This document shows, in pieces, positions 45,061-56,589 of a stretch of DNA of 64,000 nt (positions within the stretch are counted from its first letter, which is position 1; each line of letters starts with the position of its first letter). The notes beneath the pieces are model-generated. The model searched no databases. It was not told the origin of the DNA and worked only from the letters and a program-made list of their open reading frames with translations. A program made the translations under genes and the position numbers. This DNA is from Diplonema papillatum (Eukaryota; Euglenozoa; Diplonemea; Diplonemida; Diplonemidae), in NCBI GenBank assembly GCA_030068145.1, contig JAPJBO010000082.1:124001-188000 (forward strand), written 5' to 3'.

Positions 45061-45639
45061 AGACCCCCCAAAAGCCCATTTCTTTTCCGGTCCGATTCGG
45101 TTGATACTGTCTGTCGGAGGGCGGGGAGCGTAGGTGTTGAGTCTACGCTCTTGACAGTTGAAGAAGAAGAGAAAGGAGAAGAAGAGAAACAAGAAAAAGG
45201 CCGCCCTTTACTGAAGACGGATGTCATCAGCAAGGACGTAACAATCGTCGCAGAGGTGGGTAACGTTATGGTCCGTCTACTTTGACATGGGTACTTTCAA
45301 GCGCTCTCGGAAGGAGATGCGTCCACAGAGGAGGCATTGCTGGCTTCTCTGGTCTCGATACGCTTACAGCGCAGTGTTGCAGATCTGGCAGTGGCAGTGC
45401 AGAACACAGTCCCGGTAGAGACACGGCATACACACCAGCTGCACCAGCTTCTTTCGGGCTTGGCAGTTGAAGAAATGAAATATTTTCCCTTGCGAACGTG
45501 GACGGGGGAGTGGCCGCGCCTGTCTTGGATTTGTTCAATGGACCAGGCACCCGTGTTCGTGAACACGTCAAAGTAACCCCTGCAGTCAGTGAGGCCGGTT
45601 AGCCGAAGCCTAATGGCCTCGTATTGAGTGGGTTTTGCA
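45061..45639. other. unassigned stretch
   Basis: A Glu/Lys-rich open frame (EEEEKGEEEKQEKG near 45160) is purine-tract sequence. No gene supported. Confidence 0.3.
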
Positions 45640-45830
45640 TACGCAGCGCGTTCTGACTGCCAAGTTGGCACCTGGCTGGGCGAGCATGACACAGTGTCCT
45701 GCGTGGGACGAAAAGCGTCGGAAACTTCTGCCAAGAGGCAACATTCCAACTGCCCAATCTTCACCCACTGCACTCCCAACTTTCCCGCCAAATCTTTCAG
45801 ACCCATATATGCCCCTGCTCATATAGGGCT
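45640..45830 (+). repeat. dispersed repeat D9, possibly a former coding segment
   Basis: About 190 bp, closely related to 62015-62200. Both keep an open frame reading WASMTQCPAWDEKRRKLLPR or similar and PTALPTFPPNLSDPY. The second copy has a 15-bp in-frame insertion duplicating GGGACGAGAAGCGGC. I do not recognise the peptide. Confidence 0.6.
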
Positions 45831-46914
45831 GTCGAAGACAAAACAAAAACAACAGAAGCAAAATTGGGAATTTCCGTTGCACTTTCAACGCAACTGCTGA
45901 GGTGCGCACAAATGCCGATTCGTCGTAGCTCGAACGCTATCCGATACATGTAGTACAGCCCCAGAGGCTCTTTCCGACGAGTTTCCCCTCGAGGGAACCA
46001 CGGGCGCCGGCCCGAATGTTTCGTTGCTTGCACTTCCCCGCTTTCGTTCCATTCCACCGAGCGCGCAGGGTGATCTAACCACGTGCACACCACGTGTGGT
46101 GCACAGTAGATGATTCCATACCATCTAGTAGGGTTCTACGCAGAGCTCAACGCCACTTGTGCATCGAGGACTGAGCCGTAGGAAATTCTGAGATTGTTTG
46201 TTTGTGTATGAAGAACGAGAGCATGCAGATCAAGGTGATCCGATGCCGTCGTGTCCCGTGCTGTGCCCGCAACCAGCAGTCTGAGCACAGTGGAGAAAGC
46301 ACGTCGGACGACGAAAAGAGAAAATCCTCAGAGAATGGAATAAGCCATGTTATGAAATCGACTTTTTGCGGCAGGAAAGTCTAAGACGTTTCAACGACTG
46401 CCCACATCAATCGTTACCGCATACGTTCCGGAAGTCTCTCCAAGGTGGAACTCCAAGCAAAGCGACACATCCTGATACATCCGTGGTCTTGGCAACATGC
46501 TGGCTGCTAGAACCTCGTCGGTTCTGCCGCAAAATATACGCCAAGAATTCTGTCCGACCTCGCGAAATTCCCTGAATGGAATTCTCCTGCAATACACGTG
46601 ATTTCCAGGCGTCGCCAGTAAATCTTATCCAAAGACCTGGAACGACGCTAAACCCGTGTACCCTCAGGACGTAGTCTTCGCGCAATGGAAGCTGAAGGTT
46701 CCCATCAAGGTGTTAGCCGCCGCCGTAGGCCGCGCAGTCGCGAGAAAGAAGGGCCCGCATTATACAAGGCGGCGATCCCCCGCGAGACGAGCTCACCCGC
46801 CCGCCAGAGCGCCCGCTGCAGCACCAACTCCGGTGCCGCCAGTCACTGTAGCAGAGCCGCAACCTGCAGCGCGCCTCCGGAGCGACGTACGCCCGCCGTA
46901 GCAGCACGAAGAGA
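45831..46914. other. unassigned stretch
   Basis: A GC-rich section at 46680-46920 has open frames on both strands but no domain. No gene supported. Confidence 0.3.
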
Positions 46915-46982
46915 AGTGAGGAGACCGGAAACTCCCCGGAGAGATGGTCCCTCCGCACTCCAACTCGTCTCTCTCTCTTAGG
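46915..46982 (+). repeat. dispersed repeat D5
   Basis: GAGATGGTCCCTCCGCACTC followed by a short CT tract; relative of 8320-8393. Confidence 0.6.
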
Positions 46983-47344
46983 TGCGCTCCGTCCATTCAT
47001 CAGCAGCCGGTGCCTCAGCGCCTGCATGCAGGGAGGAGCCGCCACGTTCATCATCACATCGCGCGACGTCAGGACGTGTCAACCAACATTTCCCAAGGCT
47101 TCGGTGCTCCAGGCGAGTGAACTGCACATAATACAAAAGTGTCGTGCATGTTCGCATCACAAAACAAAGAAGACAGTGAAATGGTCGTTACCTGGTCGGG
47201 TCTCGCTCGCGACCGTTTCCTGAACAATCCTTCACTAAATCCGCGGTTAAATAACCTGGCCTCAGTGGTGCAAGCACCACGCGCTCTTCAAACCCAAGAA
47301 ACATTTCCCCCCCAAACCCACCCAGTACGTATTAGCTTTAAAAG

Positions 47345-47422
47345 AAACTCATTCAACGAAGGTTCATCGGAGGACCCTAAACCCCCGGAATTTCAAGCGA
47401 ACTTTAACTCTATAAACACCTT
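47345..47422 (+). repeat. dispersed repeat D1 just upstream of gene 3
   Basis: ATTCAACGAAGGTTCATCGG, GGACCCTAAACCCCCGGAAT and CAAGCGAACTTTAACTCTAT. Ends about 55 bp before the gene 3 ATG, a spacing like that at gene 1. Confidence 0.7.
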
Positions 47423-47477
47423 GTCTGTCAGGCCCGCTGGGGGGTGTGGTTCGGGGAGGTGGGCTGCGGAGGGAACG

Positions 47478-50333
47478 ATGGCCAGGCGGTCTCGAAGTCA
47501 GCTTCGAGGGCCCCTGGTTCTGTGTGCCCTCGCCTGGCTCGCGTGCGTCCTCGCATGGGAACCCGCCGGCGCCCGTGGGTCCGCGTGGAAGAACGCAGAG
47601 CGGACGGTCGCGGCGGCACCTACTTACGCTGCCCCGCGGCCGTCCGCCGAGGCGCGAGCGCCGGACGGCGCAGCCGGGCTCGCGCGTGCACAGCGAATAC
47701 CCGCGGCGGCGCCTGGCGCCTCGCCGGCGTCTCGTGCTGCCCCACTTGTTAATGCGGGCGAATCGAGTGCCGTGAGTCTCCAGCGGCCGCCGCTGCGCGG
47801 CATGCCCTCGTCGGATCCCTCGTTAGGCAACCCACTGCAACCTACGTCCGGATCGATGAGTCAAGGCTGGAGCCTTCAGCGACCCCCCGATGCACCGAGC
47901 GAATCTTCCACAGTCCTCCCTTGTCCCTCGTGTCACTTGCGACGTATACTTGTGGCGGCCCCTACTTCTTTCTCACGCCAGCCACCAGCTAGTGTTCCCC
48001 CGCGGTCCTCCGACGAAGCCTCGCTTGTCGCGCGACCCCCTGTCCCGTCCACACCGCCTCGTGCAGTCGTGGGCCCCGTCGATTTGTTACCGTCATCGCT
48101 TCGTGTCGTGGCCACGCCCCCGCCGCCATTGCCGGGACAACGTGCGAACGCGGCTTCGCCCGCCCCATGCCCCGGAGGTGCCGATTCCGTGCCGCCGTCT
48201 GGCAGAGTCGGGGCCGCTCTGAACGTTGTGATCCCTACCATACCACTCCCGGGACCAGCCCCCGACACCACTGCACCAGCGACTCCGGTGCCTGGTGCTC
48301 CTCCTCCCACTACTGGTCCGTTCATCTTACGGCAGACAAACGCCCCCACTGGTGCTCCGGACAGCTCCGCACCGTCAACTGATGTACCCCCCACAGGTGC
48401 TCCGGACAGCTCCGCACCGTCAACTGATGTACCCTCCACTGGTGCTCCGGACAGCTCTGCACCGTCAACTGATGTACCCTCCACTGGTGCTCCGGACAGC
48501 TCCGCACCGTCAACTGATGTACCCCCCACTGGTGTTCCGGACAGCTCCGCACCGTCAACTGATGTACCCTCCACTGGTGTTCCGAACAGCTCCGCACCGT
48601 CAACTGATGTACCCTCCACTGGTGTTCCGGACAGCTCCGCACCGTCAACTGATGTACCCTCCACTGGTGCTCCGGACAGCTCCGCACCGTCAACTGATGT
48701 TCCCCCCACTGGTGTTCCGGACAGCTCCGCACCGTCAACTGATGTACCCTCCACTGGTGCTTCGAGCTCCGCACCGTCAACTGATGTACCTTTGTCTCAA
48801 AGCTTGTCACCAAGGACTCTCACCCCCTTCTTTACCCGATTGCCTCGCACTGCCTCACCATTCTCCAACGTACCTCACACTGTCTTTCCAAGTTCTGCCC
48901 CAGTGTCCTCAACGCCTGCCTTAACCTCACCACCGACTGGTGCCCCAGCGCCATGGCTCACCGCTACACCTCGCACATCCTACGTACCGGGTCACACTGT
49001 CTTTCCAAGTTCTGCCCCAGTGTCCTCAACGCCTGCCTTAAGCTTACCGCCGACTGCTGCCCCAGCACCATGGCTCACCGCTACACCTCGCACATCCTAC
49101 GTACCGGGTCACACTGTCTATCCAAGTTCTGCCCCAGTGTCCTCAACGCCTGCCTTAACCTCACCACCGACTGGTGCCCCAGCGCCATGGCTCACCGCTA
49201 CACCTCGCACATCCTACGTACCGGGTCACACTGTCTATCCAAGTTCTGCCCCGGCAACGTTTCGCCCTTTACCAGCGTCTGGTGCTCCAATGCCAGTGTC
49301 CTCAACGCCTGCCTTATCCTCATCGCCGCCAGCGCCCTGGTTCACCGCAGCGCCTCGCACTGCCTCACCAGCTAGTTTCCCAGTGTCCTCAACGCCTGCC
49401 TTAAGCTTACCGCCGAGTTATGCCCCAGCATCACCGTTCACCTCTTTCCCAGTGTCCTCAACGCCTGCCTTAAGCCCACCGCCGAGTTATGCTCCAGCGC
49501 CACCGGTCACCTATTTCCCAGTGTCCTCAACGCCTGCCACTTATGCCCCAGTGCCACCGTTCACCTCTTTCCCAGTGTCCTCAACGCCTGCCTTAAGCTT
49601 ATCGCCGAGTTATGCCCCAGCGCCACCGTTCACCTATTTCCCAGTGTCCTCAACGCCTGCCACTTTTGCCCCAGTGCCACCGTTCACCGGACCGCCACTG
49701 AGTTATTCCCCATCCCTCCCTCCAGCAACGAGTATTTTTAGCGCAGGACCAAGCAGCTCGCCTCAAAATCCGGCAAGCTACCCGCCCAACAATTCGACGG
49801 ACGAAACGGCGGAGGAGAGCGACGACAGCTCCGTGCATCCGTCGACAGTGGCTGCCGCCACCGCCGGCGCCGTGGCGGTGATCGCAGCTGCCACGGCGGC
49901 GGTAGTCGCGGGGAAGACCGGGGCCGTCACGCTGCCCAGTTTCTTGCACCACTTTATCAGTCCGAAGGAAGCGTTCATCGACAGTGCCGCGCTCCAGGAA
50001 CTTCTGTGCAGGTTCACCCCGGAGGAGGAGCTGGCCGCGTTCGCGGCAGGGGTCGGGACCGGTGCGGCCGCGGGTGCCGTCGGCGGGCAAGGCGGGCACT
50101 ACTTCGGCAGCGACACGCCGGACAACGACAACCTGCTGTCCTCGCGCGACCGCGGATTCGCCTTCGACAACAGCCCCGCGCACTCCTATCGTGGCCCGGA
50201 CCTCAACAACACCCACAGCACTCCACCGTCCGACTCCCTGTCCACCTCCGCCTCAACTTCGCACTTTAACCACGGCTTTGGCGAAGGCCAAATCTCTCTC
50301 GACGAGGCGATGGGCATGCTCTCCCAGTTCCAG
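47478..50333 (+). CDS. gene 3: mucin-like single-pass surface protein, first coding exon
   Basis: The ATG at 47478 opens a signal peptide (MARRSRSQLRGPLVLCALAW). The ectodomain is Pro/Ser/Thr/Ala-rich, with ten units of the 15-residue repeat GAPDSSAPSTDVPST (residues ~292-440), about four of a 39-residue repeat (SSAPVSSTPALTSPPTGAPA, ~462-591) and several of a ~23-residue repeat (FPVSSTPALSLPPSYAPAPP, ~605-738). A membrane span (TVAAATAGAVAVIAAATAAVV) lies at ~790-812, then a cytoplasmic tail with FTPEEELAAFAAGVGTGAAA. Coding probably ends at a splice donor, CAG|GTATCT, at 50333 (952 codons), because the frame beyond it runs into dispersed repeat D6 and a foldback before a stop at 50514-50516. 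Later exons were not found. Likely heavily O-glycosylated at the cell surface (inference). Confidence 0.75.
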
Positions 50334-50359
50334 GTATCTTTCGCTTTCCCGCGCGCCTT

Positions 50360-50480
50360 TTTTGTTGAACGCTTACGCCCGCCACAAAACCCAGATTCTA
50401 TGCTACAGCACATTGATCTTTTGCAGCTCGCAGCCTCCTCAAGTATTTCCTACAAAGCAGGTGCAGCTGAGGTCAGGGGC
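50360..50480 (+). repeat. dispersed repeat D6 downstream of gene 3 exon
   Basis: TTTTTTGTTGAACGCTTACG, GCCACAAAACCCAGATTCT and CTCCTCAAGTATTTCCTACA match 43245-43440. Confidence 0.7.
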
Positions 50481-50481
50481 T

Positions 50482-52102
50482 TATACCGTATTTCTAAAAA
50501 TGTTGGCCGGAAATAAACCTGGCGCCCCCCCCAAAAACCGGGCAAAACCGCCAGGTTTATTTCCGGCCAACATTTTTGCAGGTGTTTGGGTACTTAGCAG
50601 ATTTCCCCCCCTCAACCACCCACCCCACCCCGCGCATCCAGGATGGCAGTCTTGCACTCCCCTGGAACGCAACGCACGCGGAAGATAACCCGCCTCCCCG
50701 AAGCCAATATCTGGCTTTCTTTGTGATGCTAGAATCGCTCGCCGTCCCTACTCGGTACCCAGCTGGTGGTGGACATGAGGCTTGCGGAGTCGTGTCTTTG
50801 ATGAACGTCTGACATGTCCCGGTCTATGCATCCTTCTCTGTTCGCAGCTGTCTCGGCGCACAACACAGTTGGGGCATGGCGTACGCTTGTGCAACATGTT
50901 GGTGGGAACGCGAGAGCAGGACAAAGGAAGAAGTTCCTCTTTGATATGTTGAGTGTGCTGCACAGCCGCTGTTGGATCCGGGGTGCTCCTCCCAGAAGCC
51001 AAGTCCAGAACTTCTTTGATTGGAGGTGGCAGCAACCCACGTGGAACCATCTCGTGCTAAACCCTCGTTAACATTTCCCTGTAACATTTCCCTGCTCTCA
51101 TCTCTCGGTGCAAAGAAGTCACTGCAAGCACCAAGTATCCTGCTGAGAATCGCTCCCTTCTCAACGAGGTGCACAGCACGTGGTCGTCGCGGCACCGCCT
51201 CCATATGCTTGACCTGAAGTCGTGATGAGGTACTTTGCTGGTTTGTAGACATTCAAGTGTACCGGACCCCCGTCTTGCCTACCTTGCCGATGCTGTTGCG
51301 AATCTTCTTGGTCTTCTTCGTGCGGCTGGTCATCCTCAAATTACCCAACCGTAGCCCTGAAAACCATAGGCTGAAAAGCGACAGTTCGGGAGCAGGAATT
51401 CTTGGAATACAGGAGCTGAAGGAAATGAGGAACAGCGGGTCGCAGGATACCAGTCTTGTGGTGAAGGAAAGTAGCACAGATGGCCAAATACCGTGTTCCC
51501 GGCCACTTCCGTAGGTCCAAAGTACCCCTTTTCGAAAGTCTTTTCCCTGGAAAGTATTAGGCATGCAATATTTTTTGATCGATCAACGCAATCGCTCGCG
51601 GGAGCGAGGTCGGGCGCGGTCGCTGGTGGGTCCTTCCACCGTGGCAAAAGGCGGCAGAGCCAACGAAACTCGAGTCGACCATGAGCATCATCACGGTAAG
51701 TCGGCAACGACGTGGCTCCTCAACTGGATTCTCGCTCTTACTCTCCAAGACCAAAGCTCCACTTGGACGTGCTTTTGGGTGGCTTGGGATGGCCCTGGGA
51801 GGCTAAGAAGTCGTCGGTGATGGCGATCATGACGGCCCGTGTATCTAAGCCGTCGGCGATCCCAGCAAACCCTTGCGCTATCCCTGTAGCGCGGGAGAAC
51901 AGCTTCCGGTGAAGGCCCTGCCTGACTAGGTGTAGTATGAAATCTGCTAAGTACAACTTGCTTTTACCAAAAAAATGTTGGTTGGAAAAAATGTTGGCCG
52001 GAAATAAACCTGGCGCCCCCCCAAAACCGCCAGGTTTATTTCCGGCCAACATTTTTTCCGGCCAACTTTTTAGGGGGCCAACATTTTTAGAAATACGGTA
52101 TA
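50482..52102. mobile_element. candidate element bounded by TATACCG inverted repeats
   Basis: The 27 bp starting TATACCGTATTTCTAAAAAT at 50482 are repeated as an exact reverse complement ending at 52102. Just inside each end is a hairpin with 29-bp perfect stems (50496-50524 with 50549-50577; 51986-52014 with 52028-52056) containing TTGGCCGGAAATAAACCTGG. No transposase is visible between them. It may be one 1.62-kb nonautonomous element or two independent foldback MITEs. Confidence 0.6.
50583..51960. other. interior of the TATACCG-bounded segment
   Basis: Open frames at 50814-51071 and 51257-51514 (the latter with a hydrophobic start) have no recognised domain. They could include a gene 3 exon, but I cannot support a particular one. 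Confidence 0.3.
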
Positions 52103-52584
52103 TGAATAGCAAACTTGGGCCGTCTCCCAAGTTTGCTGTTTACTGGGCGTTTAATTCAGCTAATTTCGCGCAAGCGCCGGCAGGAGCGGGATCTACCAAG
52201 CACCTTCCTCCGATTTTGTTTGGTATCTCGTGACTGTCGCTTCCCGAAACTGACTTGAACCGAAAAGCGAGTACGGGCGCGGCAGTCCTTGGTTGCAGGT
52301 GGCGGCAGTATGGTGTCGGCGTCCGGCGACACGTTCTCGAGGGAGGACTATGCTGTTTTGCAACGAAGTTCTTGCTGTCCCAGAGAACGTCCTCAGCGAC
52401 TTCTCCGGAAGAGGGCCATGAGCTCTGCAAGGTCTGCATTGCAGTTGGGCAATGCGGTCCGGCATTGCTGCCGTGCATTGCAGTAGCGGGTTTCGTTCAA
52501 TGAGAGGAAAGGAATGAAGAAATCCGAACCGACCCCCTGTATGTAGATTCGTCAAGCCTCGCAGGTTCCCTCGGAAAATCAGTG
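52103..52584. other. unassigned stretch
   Basis: Nothing recognised. Confidence 0.3.
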
Positions 52585-53522
52585 AGAGGGCCGTGCGCCC
52601 TGTCCCAGAGACTGTCCATGTGGCTTCTCCGGAAGAGGGCCTTGCGCCCTTCCCAGAGGCTGTCTCCGTGACTCCTCCGGAAGAGGGCCGTGCGCCCTTC
52701 CCAGAGACTGTCCATGTGGCTTCTCCGGAAGAGGGCCTTGCGCCCTTCCCAGAGGCTGTCTCCGTGACTCCTCCGGAAGAGGGCCGTGCGCCCTGTCCCA
52801 GAGACTGTCCATGTGGCTTCTCCGGAAGAGGGCCTTGCGCCCTTCCCAGAGGTTGTCTCCGTGACTCCTCCGGAAGAGGGCCGTGCGCCCTGTCCCAGAG
52901 ACTGCCCATGTGGCTTCTCCGGAAGAGGGCCGTGCGCCCTTCCCAGAGACTGTCCATGTGGCTTCTCCGGAAGAGGGCCTTGCGCCCTTCCCAGAGACTG
53001 TCCATGTGGCTTCTCCGGAAGAGGGCCTTGCGCCCTTCCCAGAGGTTGTCTCCGTGACTCCTCCGGAAGAGGGCCGTGCGCCCTGTCCCAGAGACTGCCC
53101 ATGTGGCTTCTCCGGAAGAGGGCCGTGCGCCCTTCCCAGAGACTGTCCATGTGGCTTCTCCGGAAGAGGGCCTTGCGCCCTTCCCAGAGGTTGTCTCCGT
53201 GACTCCTCCGGAAGAGGGCCGTGCGCCCTGTCCCAGAGACTGCCCATGTGGCTTCTCCGGAAGAGGGCCTTGCGCCCTTCCCAGAGGTTGTCTCCGTGAC
53301 TCCTCCGGAAGAGGGCCGTGCGCCCTGTCCCAGAGACTGCCCATGTGGCTTCTCCGGAAGAGGGCCTTGCGCCCTTCCCAGAGGCTGTCTCCGTGACTCC
53401 TCCGGAAGAGGGCCGTGCGCCCTGTCCCAGAGACTGCCCATGTGGCTTCTCCGGAAGAGGGCCTTGCGCCCTTCCCAGAGGTTGTCTCCGTGACTCCTCC
53501 GGAAGAGGGCCGTGCGCCCTGT
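52585..53522 (+). repeat. 97-bp tandem array of alternating 48/49-bp half-units
   Basis: Half-unit A holds GGCCGTGCGCCCTGTCCCAG then GACTGCCCATGTGGCTTCTC; half-unit B holds GGCCTTGCGCCCTTCCCAGA then TCTCCGTGACTCCTCC. Both end CCGGAAGAG. Most of the array alternates A and B, with some AA or hybrid neighbours near 52900-53040. The 97-bp period is not a multiple of three, yet all three minus-strand frames stay open throughout. Confidence 0.95.
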
Positions 53523-53524
53523 CG

Positions 53525-53876
53525 ACGTCGCAAAGCTGACAGCCAAGAAGCAGAATCAACCTCTGCGCAATTGATCATCGACTTGAAGAACAACGCAGCG
53601 CAGAGTGGAAGCCCGCTTGAAAGACAGGTTGGTAGGCTGGATGCCGATCTCAGTTACAAGGCGACCAGGAAGAGCTGCAGAGCACCGTCGATCTCAGGTG
53701 GACGCGGAAGAGTCGACAGAGATGAAGGCGGCCCTACTCGATGCGAATCGGCGCGTGAAGTAAATGCAGGTCGGCAAAGGGAGGATCGTTTCGCGGCTTG
53801 AAGAAGAGCTCCGCATATTCGAGACGGCAATGGACGACGTTGAAGTCGCGGATCCGGACCCAGCGACCGGCGACTT
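53525..53876 (+). pseudogene. decayed coiled-coil coding segment
   Basis: Short stretches in different + frames read like heptad-rich coil: SPLERQVGRLDADL, DQEELQSTVDLR, DAEESTEMKAALLDANRRVK (stop at 53761-53763) and RIVSRLEEELRIFETAMDDV. They follow one another on the DNA with frame changes between them, as in a coding exon broken by small indels. A myosin-tail-like source is possible but unproven. Confidence 0.45.
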
Positions 53877-53990
53877 CCCAAGAGGGTCTCGCGCCCTGCC
53901 CAGAGGCTGTCGCCGTGACTCCTCCCGGAAGAGGGCTGTGCCCTGTCCCGGAGATTACTCCGGAAGAGGGCCGTGCGCCCCAGGAAGAGG
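53877..53990 (+). repeat. diverged units of the 97-bp array
   Basis: AGAGGGTCTCGCGCCCTGCC, GTCGCCGTGACTCCTCC and GGAAGAGGGCCGTGCGCCCC resume the array pattern on the far side of the coiled-coil relic. Confidence 0.7.
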
Positions 53991-55789
53991 ACATGGGACC
54001 GAGCTGTCTGGCAGGAAGACCCGTGCAGTCACAGAGACTGTCTTCCGCGACTATAGTAGGACTGCCCTGCGAGATCCTACTGTTTCACAGGTGTAGTAAG
54101 AACTGGGGAAGCGTCTGAAATTGCGCAGCTTCTTCTTTTTGTTTGGAAAGGCAGGGCTGGTGTCGCTGTCCGATAGCAAAAGGACCCCGAGGCCGTACTC
54201 CTTGAGGACTCGGACCGAGTCTCGGCAGTCAAAAGTGGGCGAGCATCACGACGGCGGCAGTGACGAAGTGAAAGAGGTGTCTGTGCTGCGTGGCATAGGG
54301 CGCGTAATGACGTTCGGAGGGTGGGCCGGCTTGTGGGTGCGTTCCTCCCCTGCAGATGTTCATGACGTGATAGCTGCAAGTTGAGAAGGAGTATGCCCCG
54401 GAGGCGAGGCCGTGGCAACAGAGATGGCGCAGATGGATGACTCGTTGTACTGTGCGGTCGTGTATTGTGCAAGGACCCCGGTCGAGGCGGCCCGGCAGTC
54501 CCTCCAAAGGTCGGTGCTGGGAAGGCGCTCCACGTGGCTGCGCTGTCAGGTAGGATGCTTGCCCAAATAGTTAGGGCGCTTTCTGTAAGCAACTAGAAGG
54601 CGATCGTCCTGTGGATGTCAACATGCATTTCGGCAGGGGTCAGTCTACCGATCCATGTACTTAGGTGCTTGGGAGCTTGATTCGAGCGGAGTCGAGGACG
54701 AGGCAGCTTGTGGCTCCTGTCACACGCTCTGCAAGCACAACGATTTTTCCGAAGTCCTTCCGCATTTAGGAATGTCCCTTCTGGCCTCGCTCGCGCTGGG
54801 TAAACGATGGAAATGACGCTGCGAAGTAGTTGCATGGTGCGTCTGAGCACGAGATGCAGTTTCGTATGCCGCGGCCAGTTTTCTTGTCGTCGCTGACTCT
54901 CATGAACACATTTGAATGCGGATGCTCAACACAATAAACGCTACGTGGGCGCTATGTGAGTGTCTCGTATTTCCTCGACGAGCCATGTTGGCTGTGTGTG
55001 GGAGGAAGATGGTCAGCCACAGTTTTTTCGTCGACACCGACTCCTGGTTTATAGAGGCTGACGCTCTAGGGTGCCAGCAAGGCACTGCAGCTCACGGGCT
55101 GCATCCCAGGACCGTTGATGCCGGTAGTCCCTTAGCAAGTGCCAGAACGCTCTGCAATTGGTGGCATCTTGCTCTCGCATTTGGAGCTCAGGTGGTCAGA
55201 AGTTGGCTTCTGTAAACCGTGGGAGCGCGTCCTCGAACAAGGCGTGGCTGAGAAGAAAGTGGCTCACCTGGTCGGGAAGAAACGACTTGTCGGCAGCGTT
55301 TCCGCGTGTGGCCTCTGCGTAGGAAAGAGGGAGATGCATTCCAGTCTGCTGTTCCTCCCTACTCGGTCTGCTGGCTAGGGACCATTGGGATAGAAGCCAT
55401 TGGGACAATCCCATGGTACCGCGTGGAGAGCGCGATCGGGCCCACGGCAGCGCAAGCCCGTGCTCACACGCCGGTCGAGCTGGCAACGGTGGTTGCGCAC
55501 GCAGCCGTCTGCTTGCGGTCGCGCCGGCTAGGCCCGCAACTGCAGCCGCCATGGCGGCCATATTTTCGCCGGGCAGCTCATCCCATCGCGCCAGCAATCC
55601 AGTTAAGGAACACAACCGAGGCACAGTTGTGAAATGTAGCCGAGGTATGCTTGGTAGAGGCTATTAAACAAGAGTTAAATTCGGACGTCGGAGCGGCGAC
55701 GACGGCTCAGAAGGCAACCGCACCGAAGGAAGAATTTAACCGGAAAAAAACTTGGGCGGGCGCAGGGATTATCCTGTATGGTTAATAAC
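53991..55789. other. unassigned stretch
   Basis: Numerous short open frames on both strands, none convincing. No RNA gene or repeat recognised. Confidence 0.3.
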
Positions 55790-55794
55790 TATTT

Positions 55795-55975
55795 TTTACC
55801 GGGAAGAAAAAGTGCATTTTTCCCCCGAGGGCTGTTTTCGCCCGAGGGCGTCAGCCCGAGGGCGAAAACAGCCCGAGGGGGAAAAGTTGGCCCGAAAAAA
55901 TGTTTTCCCCGAGGGCGTCAGCCCGAGGGGAAAACATTTTTGAGGGTCAACGCACTCTTCTTCCCGGTAAAACGT
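55795..55975. mobile_element. nested foldback element with CCCGAGGGCGTCAGCCCGAG loops
   Basis: Outer arms TTTTACCGGGAAGAA and TTCTTCCCGGTAAAA enclose two hairpins. The first has arms GGGCTGTTTTCGCCC and GGGCGAAAACAGCCC, the second TGTTTTCCCC and GGGGAAAACA. Both share the central GAGGGCGTCAGCCCGAG. No coding capacity. Confidence 0.75.
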
Positions 55976-56522
55976 AATTTTTTTTCCGGGAGTGTACGCT
56001 TTTTTCCCGACTGCAGCGAAAAGCAAGAAAGAAGAAATGTCACCAATCTATGCATGTGTGCAGGCAAATAATGACTACTGTAGGCATGTGAATGTCTATG
56101 GACGCACATACACACGCCCATGCACACACACACACGATGACTACAAGTGCTGTGTACCCGTCTCTGCTACTTCAGGACAGGCGCAAATTATTTTCACCAA
56201 GACTCATGCTTGATGATGCAGAGCTGGACGGGAAGCTCTCGGTGCGGCGCTCTGTCGGCAGGTTTTCGTGGGTTCTATCTGTTTTCGACATCCATTGCCT
56301 GCAGGTTGCCTTCAAGAGTGACCGGAAAATGGCGCTTTGTTGCCGGGAAAAAAGTACAACCCTCTGCTGCAGTGCAGGAGTATTTCACAACTTTCATGCA
56401 TATCGCCCAGACTTGTGGAGCTGGAGCTGGGCAAGGAGCTCTTGGCACGACGCTTTGTCGGCATCCACTTGATTTTGTGACCTATGGTGCAGTTTTTTGC
56501 CATAGGAGCGCACCAGCAGTTA

Positions 56523-56589
56523 GCGGGAAATTTTACTTTTGGCGGAAAATCTTACTTTTTGGCGGGACGTAAAGTAATTTATTTCCCGC
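56523..56589. repeat. hairpin GCGGGAAAT...ATTTCCCGC
   Basis: Imperfect inverted repeat of about 18 bp per arm around two TTACTTT motifs, about 60 bp left of the hAT element. Confidence 0.55.

Noticed and set aside
48322..48813. Minus- and +1-frame repeat proteins opposite gene 3
   Set aside because: They are shadows of the 45-bp coding repeat; only the + frame has a signal peptide and membrane span.
50334..50516. Extra 60 residues at the gene 3 C-terminus
   Set aside because: They are encoded by repeat D6 and a foldback terminus found elsewhere; a donor CAG|GTATCT precedes them.
52193..53593. 466-codon minus-strand frame
   Set aside because: It results from a stop-free 97-bp repeat; the same holds in the other two frames and no domain is present.
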